In this document: piece by piece, positions 1 to 8,606 of the stretch
Layout: each line of letters begins with the position of its first letter
Numbering within the stretch: the stretch's first letter is position 1
NCBI RefSeq assembly: GCF_003576345.1
Contig: NZ_QWGB01000005.1
Location: 620,001-684,000 of the forward strand
Reading direction: 5' to 3'
From: Henriciella barbarensis
GTDB taxonomy: Bacteria > Pseudomonadota > Alphaproteobacteria > Caulobacterales > Hyphomonadaceae
Length of the DNA: 64,000 bases
Made by a program: the position numbers and the translations under genes
Notes under the pieces: generated by a model
Database searches by the model: none
Told to the model about the DNA's origin: nothing
What the model saw: the letters and a program-made list of their open reading frames with translations, nothing else

Positions 1-249
1 GGCGAGCCCCATGAAAAGAAGCGCAAAATGCACCGCCCCCATACACATGGAGATGGCGAACAGGGTCAGCATCTGTTTGGGAGCTGGAAACAGGAATGGA
101 ATGAGGACGAGTGCAATCCCGGCAAAGCGCACGGCCGCGAAGAAGACGGGCGGTACGGCCGCGTCAGCGACGACCCAGCGGGTCACGACAAGGTTCAGCC
201 CCCAGACAAAGCAGACGGCGAAGAGAAGCAGAAAATCGCGGAAACCCAT
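1..249 (-). CDS. EamA-family (DMT) transporter, N-terminal part
   Basis: Reading the minus strand from an ATG at 249 gives an open frame that runs off the left edge (83 codons visible). It begins MGFRDFLLLFAVCFVWGLN and shows about three hydrophobic helices (roughly residues 5-24, 33-50, 60-80). The early W-G-x-N in helix 1 and the V-x-x-x-R-F motif in helix 2 are typical of EamA drug/metabolite exporters of the inner membrane. Substrate cannot be told from this fragment. It lies upstream of nothing visible; apaG ends 58 bases away on the same strand, so it may be read from the metZ-apaG transcript. Confidence 0.82.
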   Translation of the reverse strand, partial: MGFRDFLLLFAVCFVWGLNLVVTRWVVADAAVPPVFFAAVRFAGIALVLIPFLFPAPKQMLTLFAISMCMGAVHFALLFMGLA

Positions 250-307
250 GACAGGCGCTGTAGCAGTGTTTCGATGCGCGCGTCACCGTCTTTCGCCGGG
301 GAAAACC

Positions 308-724
308 CTAGCTCGGGCGAACCTGATCATACGGACTATCGAGCGAGAAGGCTGGCACACGGGCGATAAATTCCGCGCCATTGTCAGACACGAATGTGTA
401 GCTGCCACTCATCATACCGGAGGGCGCAGCCAGCGGCGCGCCGGACGAATACCGGAACGTGTCGCCCGGCTCAAGCCGCGGCGTCTGGCCCACTACGCCC
501 TCGCCATCGACGGTCTGACGCCTGCCGAAGCTGTCGATAATGTCCCAGTGCCGAAGCGTCAGCGTCCAGGTCGTGTCGGACCCGTTTTCCATTTCAATCG
601 TGTAGGCCCAGACAAAGCGGCCCTTCGCTGGCGCGGATTCCTCATCGAGGAATTTCGGTGTGACGGCGATCTTCATGCCATCGGTGACCGCTTCAAACCG
701 GGCCAGTTTTCCAGACGTTGCCAT
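308..724 (-). CDS. apaG: ApaG domain protein
   Basis: A 138-residue protein, the usual size of ApaG (about 125-130) plus a short tail. The whole chain is one Fn3-like ApaG domain: it has the conserved Y-x-I-E-M-E-N-x-S segment near residue 42, the L-x-x-R-H-W-x-I-x-D block near 57, and the G-E-G-V-V-G-x-x-P-x-L-x-P-G segment near 75. ApaG proteins are small cytoplasmic proteins linked to cobalt resistance and Mg2+ homeostasis; the molecular activity is not established. The start at 724 has GGAAGG 10 bases upstream. It follows metZ by 18 bases on the same strand, so the two are likely cotranscribed, an arrangement common in alphaproteobacteria. Confidence 0.95.
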   Translation of the reverse strand: MATSGKLARFEAVTDGMKIAVTPKFLDEESAPAKGRFVWAYTIEMENGSDTTWTLTLRHWDIIDSFGRRQTVDGEGVVGQTPRLEPGDTFRYSSGAPLAAPSGMMSGSYTFVSDNGAEFIARVPAFSLDSPYDQVRPS

Positions 725-742
725 GCGCTTTTGCCCTTCCGC

Positions 743-1939
743 CTAGCCGTTCATCGCCGAGAGAGCGGAGAGAATATCCGCTTCAAGATCGCCAGCATCT
801 TCAAGACCGACAGAAATGCGGATCCAGCTTTCATCAAGGCCCATGGAGGCGCGCTCTTCTTCATTCAGGGCGCGATGGGTGGTCGACGCCGGATGGCAGG
901 CCAGCGATTTGGTGTCGCCGAGATTGTTGGAGATGTCGACCAGCGTCAGCGCATTCAGCACACGGAAGGCTTCAGGCCGGCCGCCTTTGATCGAAAAGGC
1001 GATCAGCGTGCCGCCTTCTTCCATCTGCTTTGCGTGGACGTCGTGATGCGGGTGGTCGCTGCGGCCCGGATAGCGGACAGCCGCCACGTTTTCGTGGCCA
1101 GCAATCGCGTCAGCGAGACGCGCGGCATTCTTGCTGGCCTGACGCACGCGCAGGTCGAGCGTCTCAAGCCCCTTCAGGACAACCCACGCATTGAATGGCG
1201 AAGCTGCGGGCCCCGTATGACGCAACCACGGGTCGATGAATTCTTCCATCCAGTCCGACGGACCGAGGATCGCGCCAGCAAGCACGCGGCCCTGCCCGTC
1301 CATATGCTTGGTGGCCGAATAGACAGAGATGTCAGCGCCAAGCTCAAGCGGTCGCTGCAGGATAGGCGTGGCGAATACGTTATCGACAATCAGCCTGGCG
1401 CCGGCCCTGTGCGCAAGCTCTGCTACGGCGGCGATGTCCACTGCTTCGAGGAGCGGATTGGAGGGCGACTCGATGAGCACATAATTGGCAGGACGCGACA
1501 GCGCTTTCTTCCAGGCTTCGAGATCGGATCCCTGAACGAATTCGGTCTCCACCCCGTAGCGCGGCAGGATGGTCTGGCAGATGACCCGGCAGGAGCCAAA
1601 CAGCGCGCTCGCCGCCACAACGCGGTCGCCCTGCCCGACCGGCGCAATCAGCGCGGACGAAATTGCGGCCATGCCGGACGCGGTGACCCGGGCGGTCTCC
1701 GCCCCTTCAAGCATTGCGAGGCGGTTTTCCAGCATGCGGACCGTCGGGTTCGCATAGCGCGAATAGACATAACCTTCTTCATCGCCGGACATGCGACGCG
1801 CAGCCTGCTCGGCGCTGTCATACGCATAGCCGGAGGTCAGGAAGATCGCTTCGGAGGTCTCTCCGAACTCGGACCGCATCGTGCCACCGCGGACGAGTTT
1901 CGTCGCCGGCTTCCAGTCCTTGCCATCTTCAGCCGCCAT
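743..1939 (-). CDS. metZ: O-succinylhomoserine sulfhydrylase
   Basis: A 398-residue PLP enzyme of the Cys/Met metabolism family (transsulfuration fold). It converts O-succinylhomoserine and sulfide to homocysteine in methionine synthesis. The PLP-binding lysine lies in S-A-T-K-H-M-D-G-Q-G; other family marks are Y-S-R-Y-A-N-P-T near residue 60, S-P-S-N-P near 160 and the late S-L-A-C-H-P-A-S-T-T-H. MetZ rather than MetB or MetC is inferred from overall likeness to alphaproteobacterial MetZ. I start it at the ATG at 1939 because GGAAGG lies 9 bases upstream; an in-frame ATG at 1960 would add seven residues. It is divergent from the dCTP deaminase gene with about 63 bases between starts, and apaG follows. 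Confidence 0.9.
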   Translation of the reverse strand: MAAEDGKDWKPATKLVRGGTMRSEFGETSEAIFLTSGYAYDSAEQAARRMSGDEEGYVYSRYANPTVRMLENRLAMLEGAETARVTASGMAAISSALIAPVGQGDRVVAASALFGSCRVICQTILPRYGVETEFVQGSDLEAWKKALSRPANYVLIESPSNPLLEAVDIAAVAELAHRAGARLIVDNVFATPILQRPLELGADISVYSATKHMDGQGRVLAGAILGPSDWMEEFIDPWLRHTGPAASPFNAWVVLKGLETLDLRVRQASKNAARLADAIAGHENVAAVRYPGRSDHPHHDVHAKQMEEGGTLIAFSIKGGRPEAFRVLNALTLVDISNNLGDTKSLACHPASTTHRALNEEERASMGLDESWIRISVGLEDAGDLEADILSALSAMNG

Positions 1940-2002
1940 GGACTTCATCCTTCCAAACATGAGCGGTCCGTCTTAAGCCTCTTGGCGGAAAAGGATCAAG
2001 GC

Positions 2003-3019
2003 ATGGTTGAGCCAAGACAGGGCGTCCTGCCCGACGGGGAATTGAAAGAGCTGTTCGAGAAAGGCTCGATCAGCACTGACCGGCCGCTAGACGCCGACCA
2101 GATCCAGCCTGCCAGCCTGGACCTGCGTCTGGGGACCGTGGCCTATCGCATCCGCGCAAGCTTCCTGCCAGGCGATCGCCGCAGCGTCAGCGATGTGCTG
2201 GCGGAGCCGGGCCTTGCCCTGCATGAGATTCCGCTGACCGATGCAGGCGCCGTTCTGGAGACAGGCTGCGTCTATCTCGTTCCGCTGATGGAAACGGTCC
2301 GCTTGCCAGACGGCATTTCGGGGCGCGCAAACCCGAAAAGCTCCACCGGGCGGATCGATGTTTTCACCCGGCTCGTTACCGATCGGGCCAATGCGTTCGA
2401 TGACATCCAGGAAGGCTATGACGGCCCGCTCTGGCTGGAAATCAGCCCGCGCACCTATTCGATCCTCGCGCGCCCCGGTGACCGGCTGGCCCAGCTGCGC
2501 CTTCGCCGCGGAAAGCCGCAGAATGTCAGCGACCTCATCGTCTCCATCGACATGGAAGCTGTCGACGGCAAGCCTGTTGGCTGGCGCGCCAAGCACCATG
2601 CCGGGCTGATCGACCTTCGGGCCATTGGCGGCCATGAGGTTGCCGACTATTGGGAGCCGCTCTTTCCGCATAAGGGGCGGGTCGTCCTGAACCCGGAGGA
2701 TTTCTACATCCTGGCCTCCCGCGAAAGCGTTAGCGTCGCGCCGGAACAGGCCGCCGAAATGGCGCCGGTCGCGCCGGAACTAGGTGAATTCCGTGCCCAT
2801 TATGCCGGCTTTTTCGATCCTGGTTTCGGGACGAATGCAGGAGGGTCGCGCGCCGTTCTGGAAGTGCGCTCACGCGACGTGCCTTTCATCCTCGAGCACG
2901 GCCAACCGGTCGCAAAACTCGTCTATGAGGACATGGCAGGCGACCCTGCCGCGCTTTATGGCGGTAAATCGAGTAACTATCAGGGCCAGCGCCTGAAATT
3001 GTCGAAGCATTTTGCCTGA
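2003..3019 (+). CDS. dcd: 2'-deoxycytidine 5'-triphosphate deaminase (long alphaproteobacterial type)
   Basis: A 338-residue protein of the long dCTP deaminase type, about twice the classic Dcd. It would deaminate dCTP to dUTP in the cytosol for dTTP supply. The N-terminal half has Q-I-Q-P-A-S-L-D-L-R-L-G (33-44), the form seen at the start of Dcd/dUTPase folds, and G-R-A-N-P-K-S-S-T-G-R-I-D (107-119), matching the trimer-interface active-site segment. A second, weaker copy of the fold fills residues about 190-335. The frame is open far upstream, but that part is antisense to metZ and apaG; the ATG at 2003 has AAGGA 7 bases before it and begins the recognisable protein. Confidence 0.9.
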   Translation: MVEPRQGVLPDGELKELFEKGSISTDRPLDADQIQPASLDLRLGTVAYRIRASFLPGDRRSVSDVLAEPGLALHEIPLTDAGAVLETGCVYLVPLMETVRLPDGISGRANPKSSTGRIDVFTRLVTDRANAFDDIQEGYDGPLWLEISPRTYSILARPGDRLAQLRLRRGKPQNVSDLIVSIDMEAVDGKPVGWRAKHHAGLIDLRAIGGHEVADYWEPLFPHKGRVVLNPEDFYILASRESVSVAPEQAAEMAPVAPELGEFRAHYAGFFDPGFGTNAGGSRAVLEVRSRDVPFILEHGQPVAKLVYEDMAGDPAALYGGKSSNYQGQRLKLSKHFA

Positions 3020-3096
3020 CGCCCTGAATTCGCTGGACAAGCGGTTCGCTTGGCATTTGGGTTGCCGGGTCTTTCCAACATAACGGGGCTTACGTC

Positions 3097-3606
3097 ATGA
3101 AATTCCAGATCATCAGCGCAGCGATTGCCGGTCTCGCACTCACCGCTTGCGGCGGTAGCGACACAGATACAGATCCGGCGGAAACGGATGCAACCGAAGA
3201 GGTGGTTGTCGAGGACATCGAGGAGACTGAAACCGTTGCGGCAGGCGGTACTGCTGAACTGGAAGCCGACTGCCTGATCCTTGCAAGCGATCCTGAGGCG
3301 CAGGAGAGTTTCGTCGATATGGGCACTGACACCGAAGGCTTCTGCGGCTGCTTCGTGGACGTCATCGACAACAGCCCGGAAGAAGATCGCGCGCAAATGC
3401 TGACAACGCTCGCAGAAGTCACCGACGGTATGGAAGCCAGCGGTGAAGGGGCCGAGGAAGTTGTCGGCCGCATGATGAGCGATGCGATGATGAACATGGA
3501 AAGCGAAGCCTCACAGGGCACCACGGCCGGCATTCGCATGATCGGCGATGTGATTGATCGCATCGACAACAGCATGGAAGAAGCGGGCACCTGCCCAGCC
3601 GCCTGA
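3097..3606 (+). CDS. acidic lipoprotein of unknown function
   Basis: A 169-residue protein starting with a short lipoprotein signal; the lipobox L-T-A-C places the lipidated cysteine at residue 18. The next 40 residues are very acidic and rich in Thr, Asp and Glu, a likely flexible linker. The folded part (about 50-169) holds four cysteines, two of them in the motif F-C-G-C-F, and a last one four residues from the end, which would suit disulfides in the periplasm. I do not recognise a family. ATG at 3097 is the only start that gives the signal. It stands alone between the deaminase gene and the amidohydrolase. A 6-bp hairpin (3613-3632) follows the stop without a T-tract. Confidence 0.78.
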   Translation: MKFQIISAAIAGLALTACGGSDTDTDPAETDATEEVVVEDIEETETVAAGGTAELEADCLILASDPEAQESFVDMGTDTEGFCGCFVDVIDNSPEEDRAQMLTTLAEVTDGMEASGEGAEEVVGRMMSDAMMNMESEASQGTTAGIRMIGDVIDRIDNSMEEAGTCPAA

Positions 3607-3709
3607 ATTCTGATCGGGGCTGTTGTCCCGATTGACTTACCAAACGTCAGGGGCGTTTCTCTCTATTCAGTCAGGCCGCCATCAGAGCGGGCCAAACGGA
3701 GGAACGCCC

Positions 3710-5449
3710 ATGACCCACGATCTTGTCATTCGCAATGGTTTCGTCATCGACGGAACGGGAGCGCCCGGCCGGGAAGCGGACATTGCCATTGATGCTGGCC
3801 GGATCACCAGCGTCGGGAACGTTTCAGCCAAAGGCCGCGAAGAGATCGACGCGAAGGGCGAAATCGTCACACCCGGTTTTGTCGATGTGCACACCCACTA
3901 TGACGGGCAGGTCACCTGGGGCGACACGCTGACGCCGTCTTCCATTCACGGCGTCACCACTGCGATCATGGGTAATTGCGGCGTCGGGTTCGCGCCCTGC
4001 CGCGAACAGGATCACGACCGCCTCATCCGCCTCATGGAAGGTGTTGAGGACATCCCGTTCCCGGTCCTTTCCACCGGCCTTCCATGGGACTGGGAGAGCT
4101 TTCCTGAATATCTCTCCAGCCTGTCGGACAAGAATTTCGACATCGACTTCGGCGCCCAGCTCCCACACGCGGCGCTTCGCGTCTTCGTCATGGGCGAGCG
4201 CGGGGCCAATCGCGAGGAAGCGACTGCCGACGATATCGCCGCCATGGCGAAGCTCGCCCGCGAAGCGGTTGAGGCTGGCGCACTCGGCTTTTCCACGTCC
4301 CGCACGCTGAACCATCGCACCTCTGACGGCCAGCCGACCCCGACGCTGACCGCCAGCGAAGAAGAGCTGACCGGCATCGGCATGGCGCTGAAGGAAGCTG
4401 GCAAAGGCGTGCTTCAATTCGTGTCGGACTTCGATGACCCGAAGAAGGAAGCGGCCATGCTGCGCCGGATTGTGGAGCGGACAGGCCGCCCCCTTTCCGT
4501 CTCGCTCGCGCAATCTGATGTCGCGCCAGAGGGCTGGCGGGTCCTGCTGGGCGCCATCGAAGATGCGGTCGATGACGGCCTGCCAATGCGGGCGCAGGTC
4601 TGCGGTCGCCCTGTTGGTGTGCTCCTCGGCCTCGACCTCACCATGAACCCGTTCACGGCCCATCCGGTCTATCAGCAGATCAAGGACAAGACGCTTCAGG
4701 AGAAAGTCGCCGCCCTGCGCGATCCGGATTTCCGCGCGCGGCTGCTGGCGTCGAAGCCGGACCCGAACAACCCGTTCGTGAAAAGCCTCCTGCGCAATTT
4801 CGGCAAGCTCTTCACCCTCGACGCCGTGCCGGATTATGAACCCGGGGCCGACCGCACCGTCGAAGCGATCGCGAAGGCGCGTGGCATCACGAATGAGGAA
4901 GCCACGCTCGATATCCTGCTCGAGGATGACGGGCGGGGCATGCTTTACCTGCCCTTCCTCAACTATGCGAACGGCTCGCTCGACCCGTCCTATGAAATGC
5001 TCAGCAGCAAGGCGACCATTCCGGGGCTTTCCGATGGCGGCGCCCATGTCGGCATGATCTGCGACGGCTCTTTCCCGACCAGCATGCTCACCCACTGGAC
5101 GCGCGACCGCTCACGCGGGCCGAAATTCTCGCTGGAATGGACGGTCAAACGCCAGACCGCCGACACAGCGCATTGGATCGGCCTGCATGATCGCGGGTTG
5201 ATCGCACCGGGGTATCGCGCTGATCTCAATGTTATCGATTATGACAATCTGACCCTTCATCGCCCGGTCATTCTGCGGGACCTGCCTGCCAATGGCCGAC
5301 GCCTCATGCAGCGGGCGACCGGCTATACCGCGACGATTGTAGCGGGCCAGACGATCTACCGGGACGGTGACCCGACAGGGGCAAAACCCGGACGGTTGGT
5401 GCGCGGCGCGCAAAGCGTCCCGGCGCAGGCGAAAGTTGCCGCGGAATAG
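3710..5449 (+). CDS. N-acyl-D-amino-acid deacylase family amidohydrolase
   Basis: A 579-residue zinc amidohydrolase of the D-aminoacylase type. The N-terminal small beta domain begins at once (D-L-V-I-R-N-G-F-V-I-D-G-T-G), and the metal motif H-T-H-Y-D-G-Q sits at 61-67. The S-D-G-G-A-H-V-G motif near residue 440 holds the catalytic Asp region seen in this family. These enzymes remove acyl groups from N-acyl-D-amino acids; the true substrate here is unknown, as the family also includes dihydropyrimidinase-like members. Start at 3710 chosen because GGAGGA stands 6 bases upstream, though the frame is open for 29 further codons. It ends 4 bases from the convergent MFS gene. Confidence 0.88.
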   Translation: MTHDLVIRNGFVIDGTGAPGREADIAIDAGRITSVGNVSAKGREEIDAKGEIVTPGFVDVHTHYDGQVTWGDTLTPSSIHGVTTAIMGNCGVGFAPCREQDHDRLIRLMEGVEDIPFPVLSTGLPWDWESFPEYLSSLSDKNFDIDFGAQLPHAALRVFVMGERGANREEATADDIAAMAKLAREAVEAGALGFSTSRTLNHRTSDGQPTPTLTASEEELTGIGMALKEAGKGVLQFVSDFDDPKKEAAMLRRIVERTGRPLSVSLAQSDVAPEGWRVLLGAIEDAVDDGLPMRAQVCGRPVGVLLGLDLTMNPFTAHPVYQQIKDKTLQEKVAALRDPDFRARLLASKPDPNNPFVKSLLRNFGKLFTLDAVPDYEPGADRTVEAIAKARGITNEEATLDILLEDDGRGMLYLPFLNYANGSLDPSYEMLSSKATIPGLSDGGAHVGMICDGSFPTSMLTHWTRDRSRGPKFSLEWTVKRQTADTAHWIGLHDRGLIAPGYRADLNVIDYDNLTLHRPVILRDLPANGRRLMQRATGYTATIVAGQTIYRDGDPTGAKPGRLVRGAQSVPAQAKVAAE

Positions 5450-5453
5450 ACGA

Positions 5454-6761
5454 TCAGACGCTGGCTGGCGGCTTTTCGCTGACGGCCTGCTCCTCGATCT
5501 TCTCGAACCGGTCCGCGCGGGCGAGATCGGGGAAAAGCCGCGTCCAGATAAGCGCCGTAGCAATCGCTGCGCAGCCGCCAAACACCACCGCACCAACAGG
5601 GCCGAGAAGCCGTGCGGCTACTCCGCTTTCAAACTCTCCGAGCTCATTCGAGGCGGATATGAAGATGAAGGAGACCGAGGACACGCGGCCTTTCATCTCA
5701 TCCGGCGTCGCCAACTGGATCAGCGAGGCGCGGACATAGACAGAAATCTCATCGGCCGCGCCGGTGACGATGAGCGCCGCCATGGAGAGGAAGAAGTAGG
5801 GCGACAGGCCAAAGACCAGCGTCGCGACACCATAGATGCAGACGGCCCACATCATCCATGGCCCGGTATGGCGGGTAAGTGGGCGGGTCGCGAGGATGAA
5901 CGCAACCGTCGCCGCGCCTATGGCGGGCGATGCGGCAAGAATACCGAGGCCTTCCTGTCCGACATGCAGGATATCACGCGCAAAGACAGGCAGCAGCGCC
6001 TTCGCTCCCCCGAAGAAAACGACGACGAGGTCCAGCGAGATCGCGCCGAGCACGATTTTGTTGCGCTGGATATAGCCGAGCCCTTCGAACACCATCGACC
6101 AGCCGCGCACGTTGAGAACCTTCTCATGCGGCGGTGTTTTTGCCGTCGCGATCGCTAGAATGGCGAAGGAGGCGAGAATGATGGCGACCGTGTACACCGT
6201 GGCTGCACCAAAGAAGCCGTAAATCAGCCCGCCAATGGCGGGTCCGACGATGACCGCAGTCTGGAAGCCGAGTGAGTTCCAGGCGATCGCGTTTGGCAGT
6301 TCCTTGCGCGGCACAAGGCGGGGGAAGAGCGAGTTTGCGGCAGCGGGCGTAAATGCGTTGACGCAGCCGAGCAGGATCGCAACGCCGAAAATGATCGGCA
6401 GGGCGTTTGATGCGGGCAGGAAGACCGACGCGAGCAGGCCGAAGGAGAGCAGCACCCGCACCGTGTTCGACACGATGAGGATCATCTTCCTGTTGAGCCG
6501 GTCTGCGGCCTGACCCCCGACAAGCGAGAGCAGAAGCACAGGCACGAACTGCGCCAGCCCGACCAAGCCCAACAGGAAGGCCGATTCCTCAATGCTCCAG
6601 CCAAGCCCGCCTGTTTCCGCGGGTCTGCGAGCGAGGTCATAAACCTGGTAGCCGATGGTGATCGCTTCCATCTGGCGCGCCGCCGCGATCGATACCCGCA
6701 TCAGCCAGAAGTGCAGGTATGCGCGGTGCCTGAAGACGTGAAGGGACGGAGCGAGCGCCAT
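5454..6761 (-). CDS. MFS transporter, EntS/DHA3-like
   Basis: A 435-residue inner-membrane permease with about 12 predicted helices. The A-D-R-L-N-R-K sequence after helix 2 is the MFS loop 2-3 signature (G-x-x-A-D-R-x-x-R-K). The layout resembles the MFS_3 group that includes enterobactin and macrolide exporters, so efflux is the likely direction; the substrate is unknown. The gene runs toward the amidohydrolase (4-base gap, tail to tail). Its 5' side shares a 164-base region with the divergent 6926 gene, and that region carries several dyads, so both directions may be under the Xre regulator encoded at 7348. Confidence 0.88.
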   Translation of the reverse strand: MALAPSLHVFRHRAYLHFWLMRVSIAAARQMEAITIGYQVYDLARRPAETGGLGWSIEESAFLLGLVGLAQFVPVLLLSLVGGQAADRLNRKMILIVSNTVRVLLSFGLLASVFLPASNALPIIFGVAILLGCVNAFTPAAANSLFPRLVPRKELPNAIAWNSLGFQTAVIVGPAIGGLIYGFFGAATVYTVAIILASFAILAIATAKTPPHEKVLNVRGWSMVFEGLGYIQRNKIVLGAISLDLVVVFFGGAKALLPVFARDILHVGQEGLGILAASPAIGAATVAFILATRPLTRHTGPWMMWAVCIYGVATLVFGLSPYFFLSMAALIVTGAADEISVYVRASLIQLATPDEMKGRVSSVSFIFISASNELGEFESGVAARLLGPVGAVVFGGCAAIATALIWTRLFPDLARADRFEKIEEQAVSEKPPASV

Positions 6762-6808
6762 GGGTGGGCTTTCCTATACCGGGCTCCAAGCTTCGGAAAG
6801 CGGAATTT

Positions 6809-6864
6809 TGTCAAGGACACTTGACTGACAAGCTTCCTTGTCATAGTGTCAAGGAAGCACGACA
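6809..6864. promoter_or_regulatory. cluster of three TGTCAAG-type dyads (candidate operators)
   Basis: Two near-perfect inverted repeats lie side by side: GTCAAG-gaca-CTTGAC at 6810-6825 and TGACAAG-cttc-CTTGTCA at 6826-6843, both with a 4-base spacer and centres 17 bases apart. A third, weaker one (TGTCAAG-gaag-CACGACA) spans 6847-6864. They sit in the divergent region between the MFS gene and the membrane-protein/Xre pair. Binding by the Xre protein at 7348 is inference from position. Confidence 0.6.
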
Positions 6865-6925
6865 ACACGATCCTGTCAGAGTTCGGTTGACGAGTTGAGG
6901 TACGCTAGAGCATCGGAGATTAGGA

Positions 6926-7336
6926 ATGGCCCATCAAGTTGGATTTAATACGGCTAAGAGACGTTATCAGCGCCTCTACTGGCCAGCAGTCGTCGCCTAT
7001 GTGACGGCCTGCATTGGCGGGGCCATACTGGTCGACAAGGACACGTCCCCGGTCTGGATGACATCGATCCTGTCGGTCCTGACGAGTGCGCCGCTCGTCT
7101 TTATCATGTGGCTCATGCTGCGACACTCAGACGAGACCGATGAGTATACGCGGATGCGACAGCTTCAGGCTTTCGCCAAAGGTGGGGCGATCACGATGAG
7201 CGCCATTTGGGTCGTCGGGAGCTTCCAGCTCTGGGACGTGATACCCGGCCTCAACGTCTTCTGGTTCGGACCTTTCTTTTTCCTCGCCTATGGGCTGACC
7301 TATTGCTGGGACAGCCTGACCGGAAAAACGGTCTGA
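6926..7336 (+). CDS. small four-helix membrane protein paired with an Xre regulator
   Basis: A 136-residue protein with about four hydrophobic stretches (roughly 18-36, 44-64, 88-104 and 106-128) and a charged loop H-S-D-E-T-D-E-Y-T-R-M between helices 2 and 3. The D-E-x-x-x-R-M loop and the immediate downstream Xre gene resemble bacterial modules in which a DUF2178-like membrane protein is encoded with a small Cro/CI regulator; assignment to a numbered family is not certain. No enzyme motif is visible. Spacing to the regulator is 11 bases, so the two are an operon. Upstream dyads suggest autoregulation. Confidence 0.78.
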   Translation: MAHQVGFNTAKRRYQRLYWPAVVAYVTACIGGAILVDKDTSPVWMTSILSVLTSAPLVFIMWLMLRHSDETDEYTRMRQLQAFAKGGAITMSAIWVVGSFQLWDVIPGLNVFWFGPFFFLAYGLTYCWDSLTGKTV

Positions 7337-7347
7337 AGGGGCGGTTG

Positions 7348-7566
7348 ATGGAGAATATCATCCGCACCCTTCGCGCTGAACAGGGCTGGAGCCAGGCGGC
7401 GCTAGCCGAACAGCTGGACGTCTCTCGTCAGTCCGTGAACGCCATCGAGACAGGCAAGTATGACCCGTCTTTGCCACTGGCCTTTGCTATTGCCCGCCTG
7501 TTCGGCAAGTCGATCGAAGAGGTCTTTCAGGACCCGGCGGCGCCGGTCTCAAAAGCGGCTGAATAG
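7348..7566 (+). CDS. Xre/Cro-CI family small HTH regulator
   Basis: A 72-residue protein that is almost entirely one HTH_3 domain (about residues 4-60). The helix-turn-helix is L-A-E-Q-L-D-V-S-R-Q-S-V-N-A-I-E-T-G-K-Y, with the S-R-Q-x-V-x-x-I-E sequence common to the YozG-like small regulators. Start at 7348 chosen because GGGGCGG stands just upstream and the domain begins at once. It ends 5 bases from the convergent radical SAM gene. It probably controls its own operon and perhaps the MFS exporter through the 6809-6864 dyads; that link is inference. Confidence 0.9.
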   Translation: MENIIRTLRAEQGWSQAALAEQLDVSRQSVNAIETGKYDPSLPLAFAIARLFGKSIEEVFQDPAAPVSKAAE

Positions 7567-7571
7567 GCCGC

Positions 7572-8519
7572 TCAGGCTGAACAGCTTGCCCCGCCCAGCA
7601 CGCAAAAGGTGGCGCACCATGGGTGGTTGAGCTGTACCGGGTCTTCAGTTGCGGCGGCCAGTGTGTCGCCAAGCTCAAACTCGGGCGAATAGGCCAACAG
7701 GGTGCAGGCCGTCACAGTGGCGCGGCCTGCGCCTTTGCGCCGGATGACCATGCGCTGGCTGGCGCACATCATGTCGCCCGGGTCGACGTCAAGAATACCC
7801 CAGCAAGCGGTCGTAATTTCCGGTGGACTGTCGCCCTCGATCATTTCAGGGAACAGGACGAGCGCCCTGGCGTCCGCAGGATCAATACGCAAACCGAGCT
7901 GTTCGATGAGCGCACCATATCCACCGCGCGCTTCGTCCTCGCTCTCAGCTAGATCCTGTCGACCCGCAATGGCGACCGCAAACCCGTTCGCGGCGAGCCA
8001 GGCAAGTCCCTCGCAGGCGATGTCGAAACTGCTCGCCCCGCGCTCGGCGTCGTGAAGTGTCTTGGAATGATGGTCCATTGAGACACGCATCGTGATCTGT
8101 GCGCCATACATCTCGCTGAGCGAGAGCAGTCCTTCGCGGATTTTCGGGCGCATCATTGGCCGCATGGCATTCGTCAGCACGAGAAGCGTGTGCCCGCGAG
8201 CCAGCACCGCTTCCATGATGCGTAGAATGTCGGGGCACATGAAGGGTTCGCCCCCCGTAATGCCGATTTCCTTTGCGCCTTCGCCCAGTGCATCGATCTC
8301 ATCCAGAAACGGCACGACGTCGGCAAGGGTCAGATAGACGAGATCGTCATTCTTAGGAGAGCTTTTGATGTAGCAGTTGCGGCATTCGATGTTGCAGAGC
8401 GTGCCGGTATTCAGCCAGAGCGTTTTCAGCCCACGCCAGTCGACAGACCCGCGCGTTTCGCCCTTCGCAGTGACAAAGGGATCACGAAATTTCTGCTCTA
8501 TCAATGTCGTATGCGCCAT
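7572..8519 (-). CDS. radical SAM protein with C-terminal cysteine-rich region
   Basis: About 315 residues. The [4Fe-4S] motif C-x3-C-x2-C is C-N-I-E-C-R-N-C (residues 42-49), followed by G-I-T-G-G-E-P (86-92), both standard for radical SAM enzymes that cleave S-adenosylmethionine. The C-terminal third carries six more cysteines (about 239, 252, 272, 302, 306, 313), spaced in a way that recalls SPASM/twitch domains binding an extra cluster. The substrate is unknown; no precursor peptide or partner maturase is adjacent. I start at the ATG at 8519; an in-frame ATG at 8549 would add ten residues, and neither has a clear Shine-Dalgarno. It is convergent with the Xre gene. Confidence 0.85.
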   Translation of the reverse strand: MAHTTLIEQKFRDPFVTAKGETRGSVDWRGLKTLWLNTGTLCNIECRNCYIKSSPKNDDLVYLTLADVVPFLDEIDALGEGAKEIGITGGEPFMCPDILRIMEAVLARGHTLLVLTNAMRPMMRPKIREGLLSLSEMYGAQITMRVSMDHHSKTLHDAERGASSFDIACEGLAWLAANGFAVAIAGRQDLAESEDEARGGYGALIEQLGLRIDPADARALVLFPEMIEGDSPPEITTACWGILDVDPGDMMCASQRMVIRRKGAGRATVTACTLLAYSPEFELGDTLAAATEDPVQLNHPWCATFCVLGGASCSA

Positions 8520-8606
8520 GAGCAGAAGCTTAGTCTTGCTCACCGGCATGACAAGCAGCGGGGCTCATGCGCTCGCGCAGATGTGAAGTCATCCGTCGCT
8601 GGTTTG

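Noticed and set aside
11-2002. Open frame that continues upstream of the dCTP deaminase for 664 codons
   Set aside because: It is antisense to metZ and apaG, has low-complexity Arg/Gly-rich sequence and no family likeness; the real start is the ATG at 2003 with a ribosome site.
1940-2002. SAM-II riboswitch upstream of metZ
   Set aside because: Only 63 bases separate the divergent starts and I see no SAM-II pseudoknot elements there.
3824-5095. 423-codon minus-strand frame inside the amidohydrolase gene
   Set aside because: The amidohydrolase has clear motifs on the plus strand; this frame is a high-GC antisense shadow.
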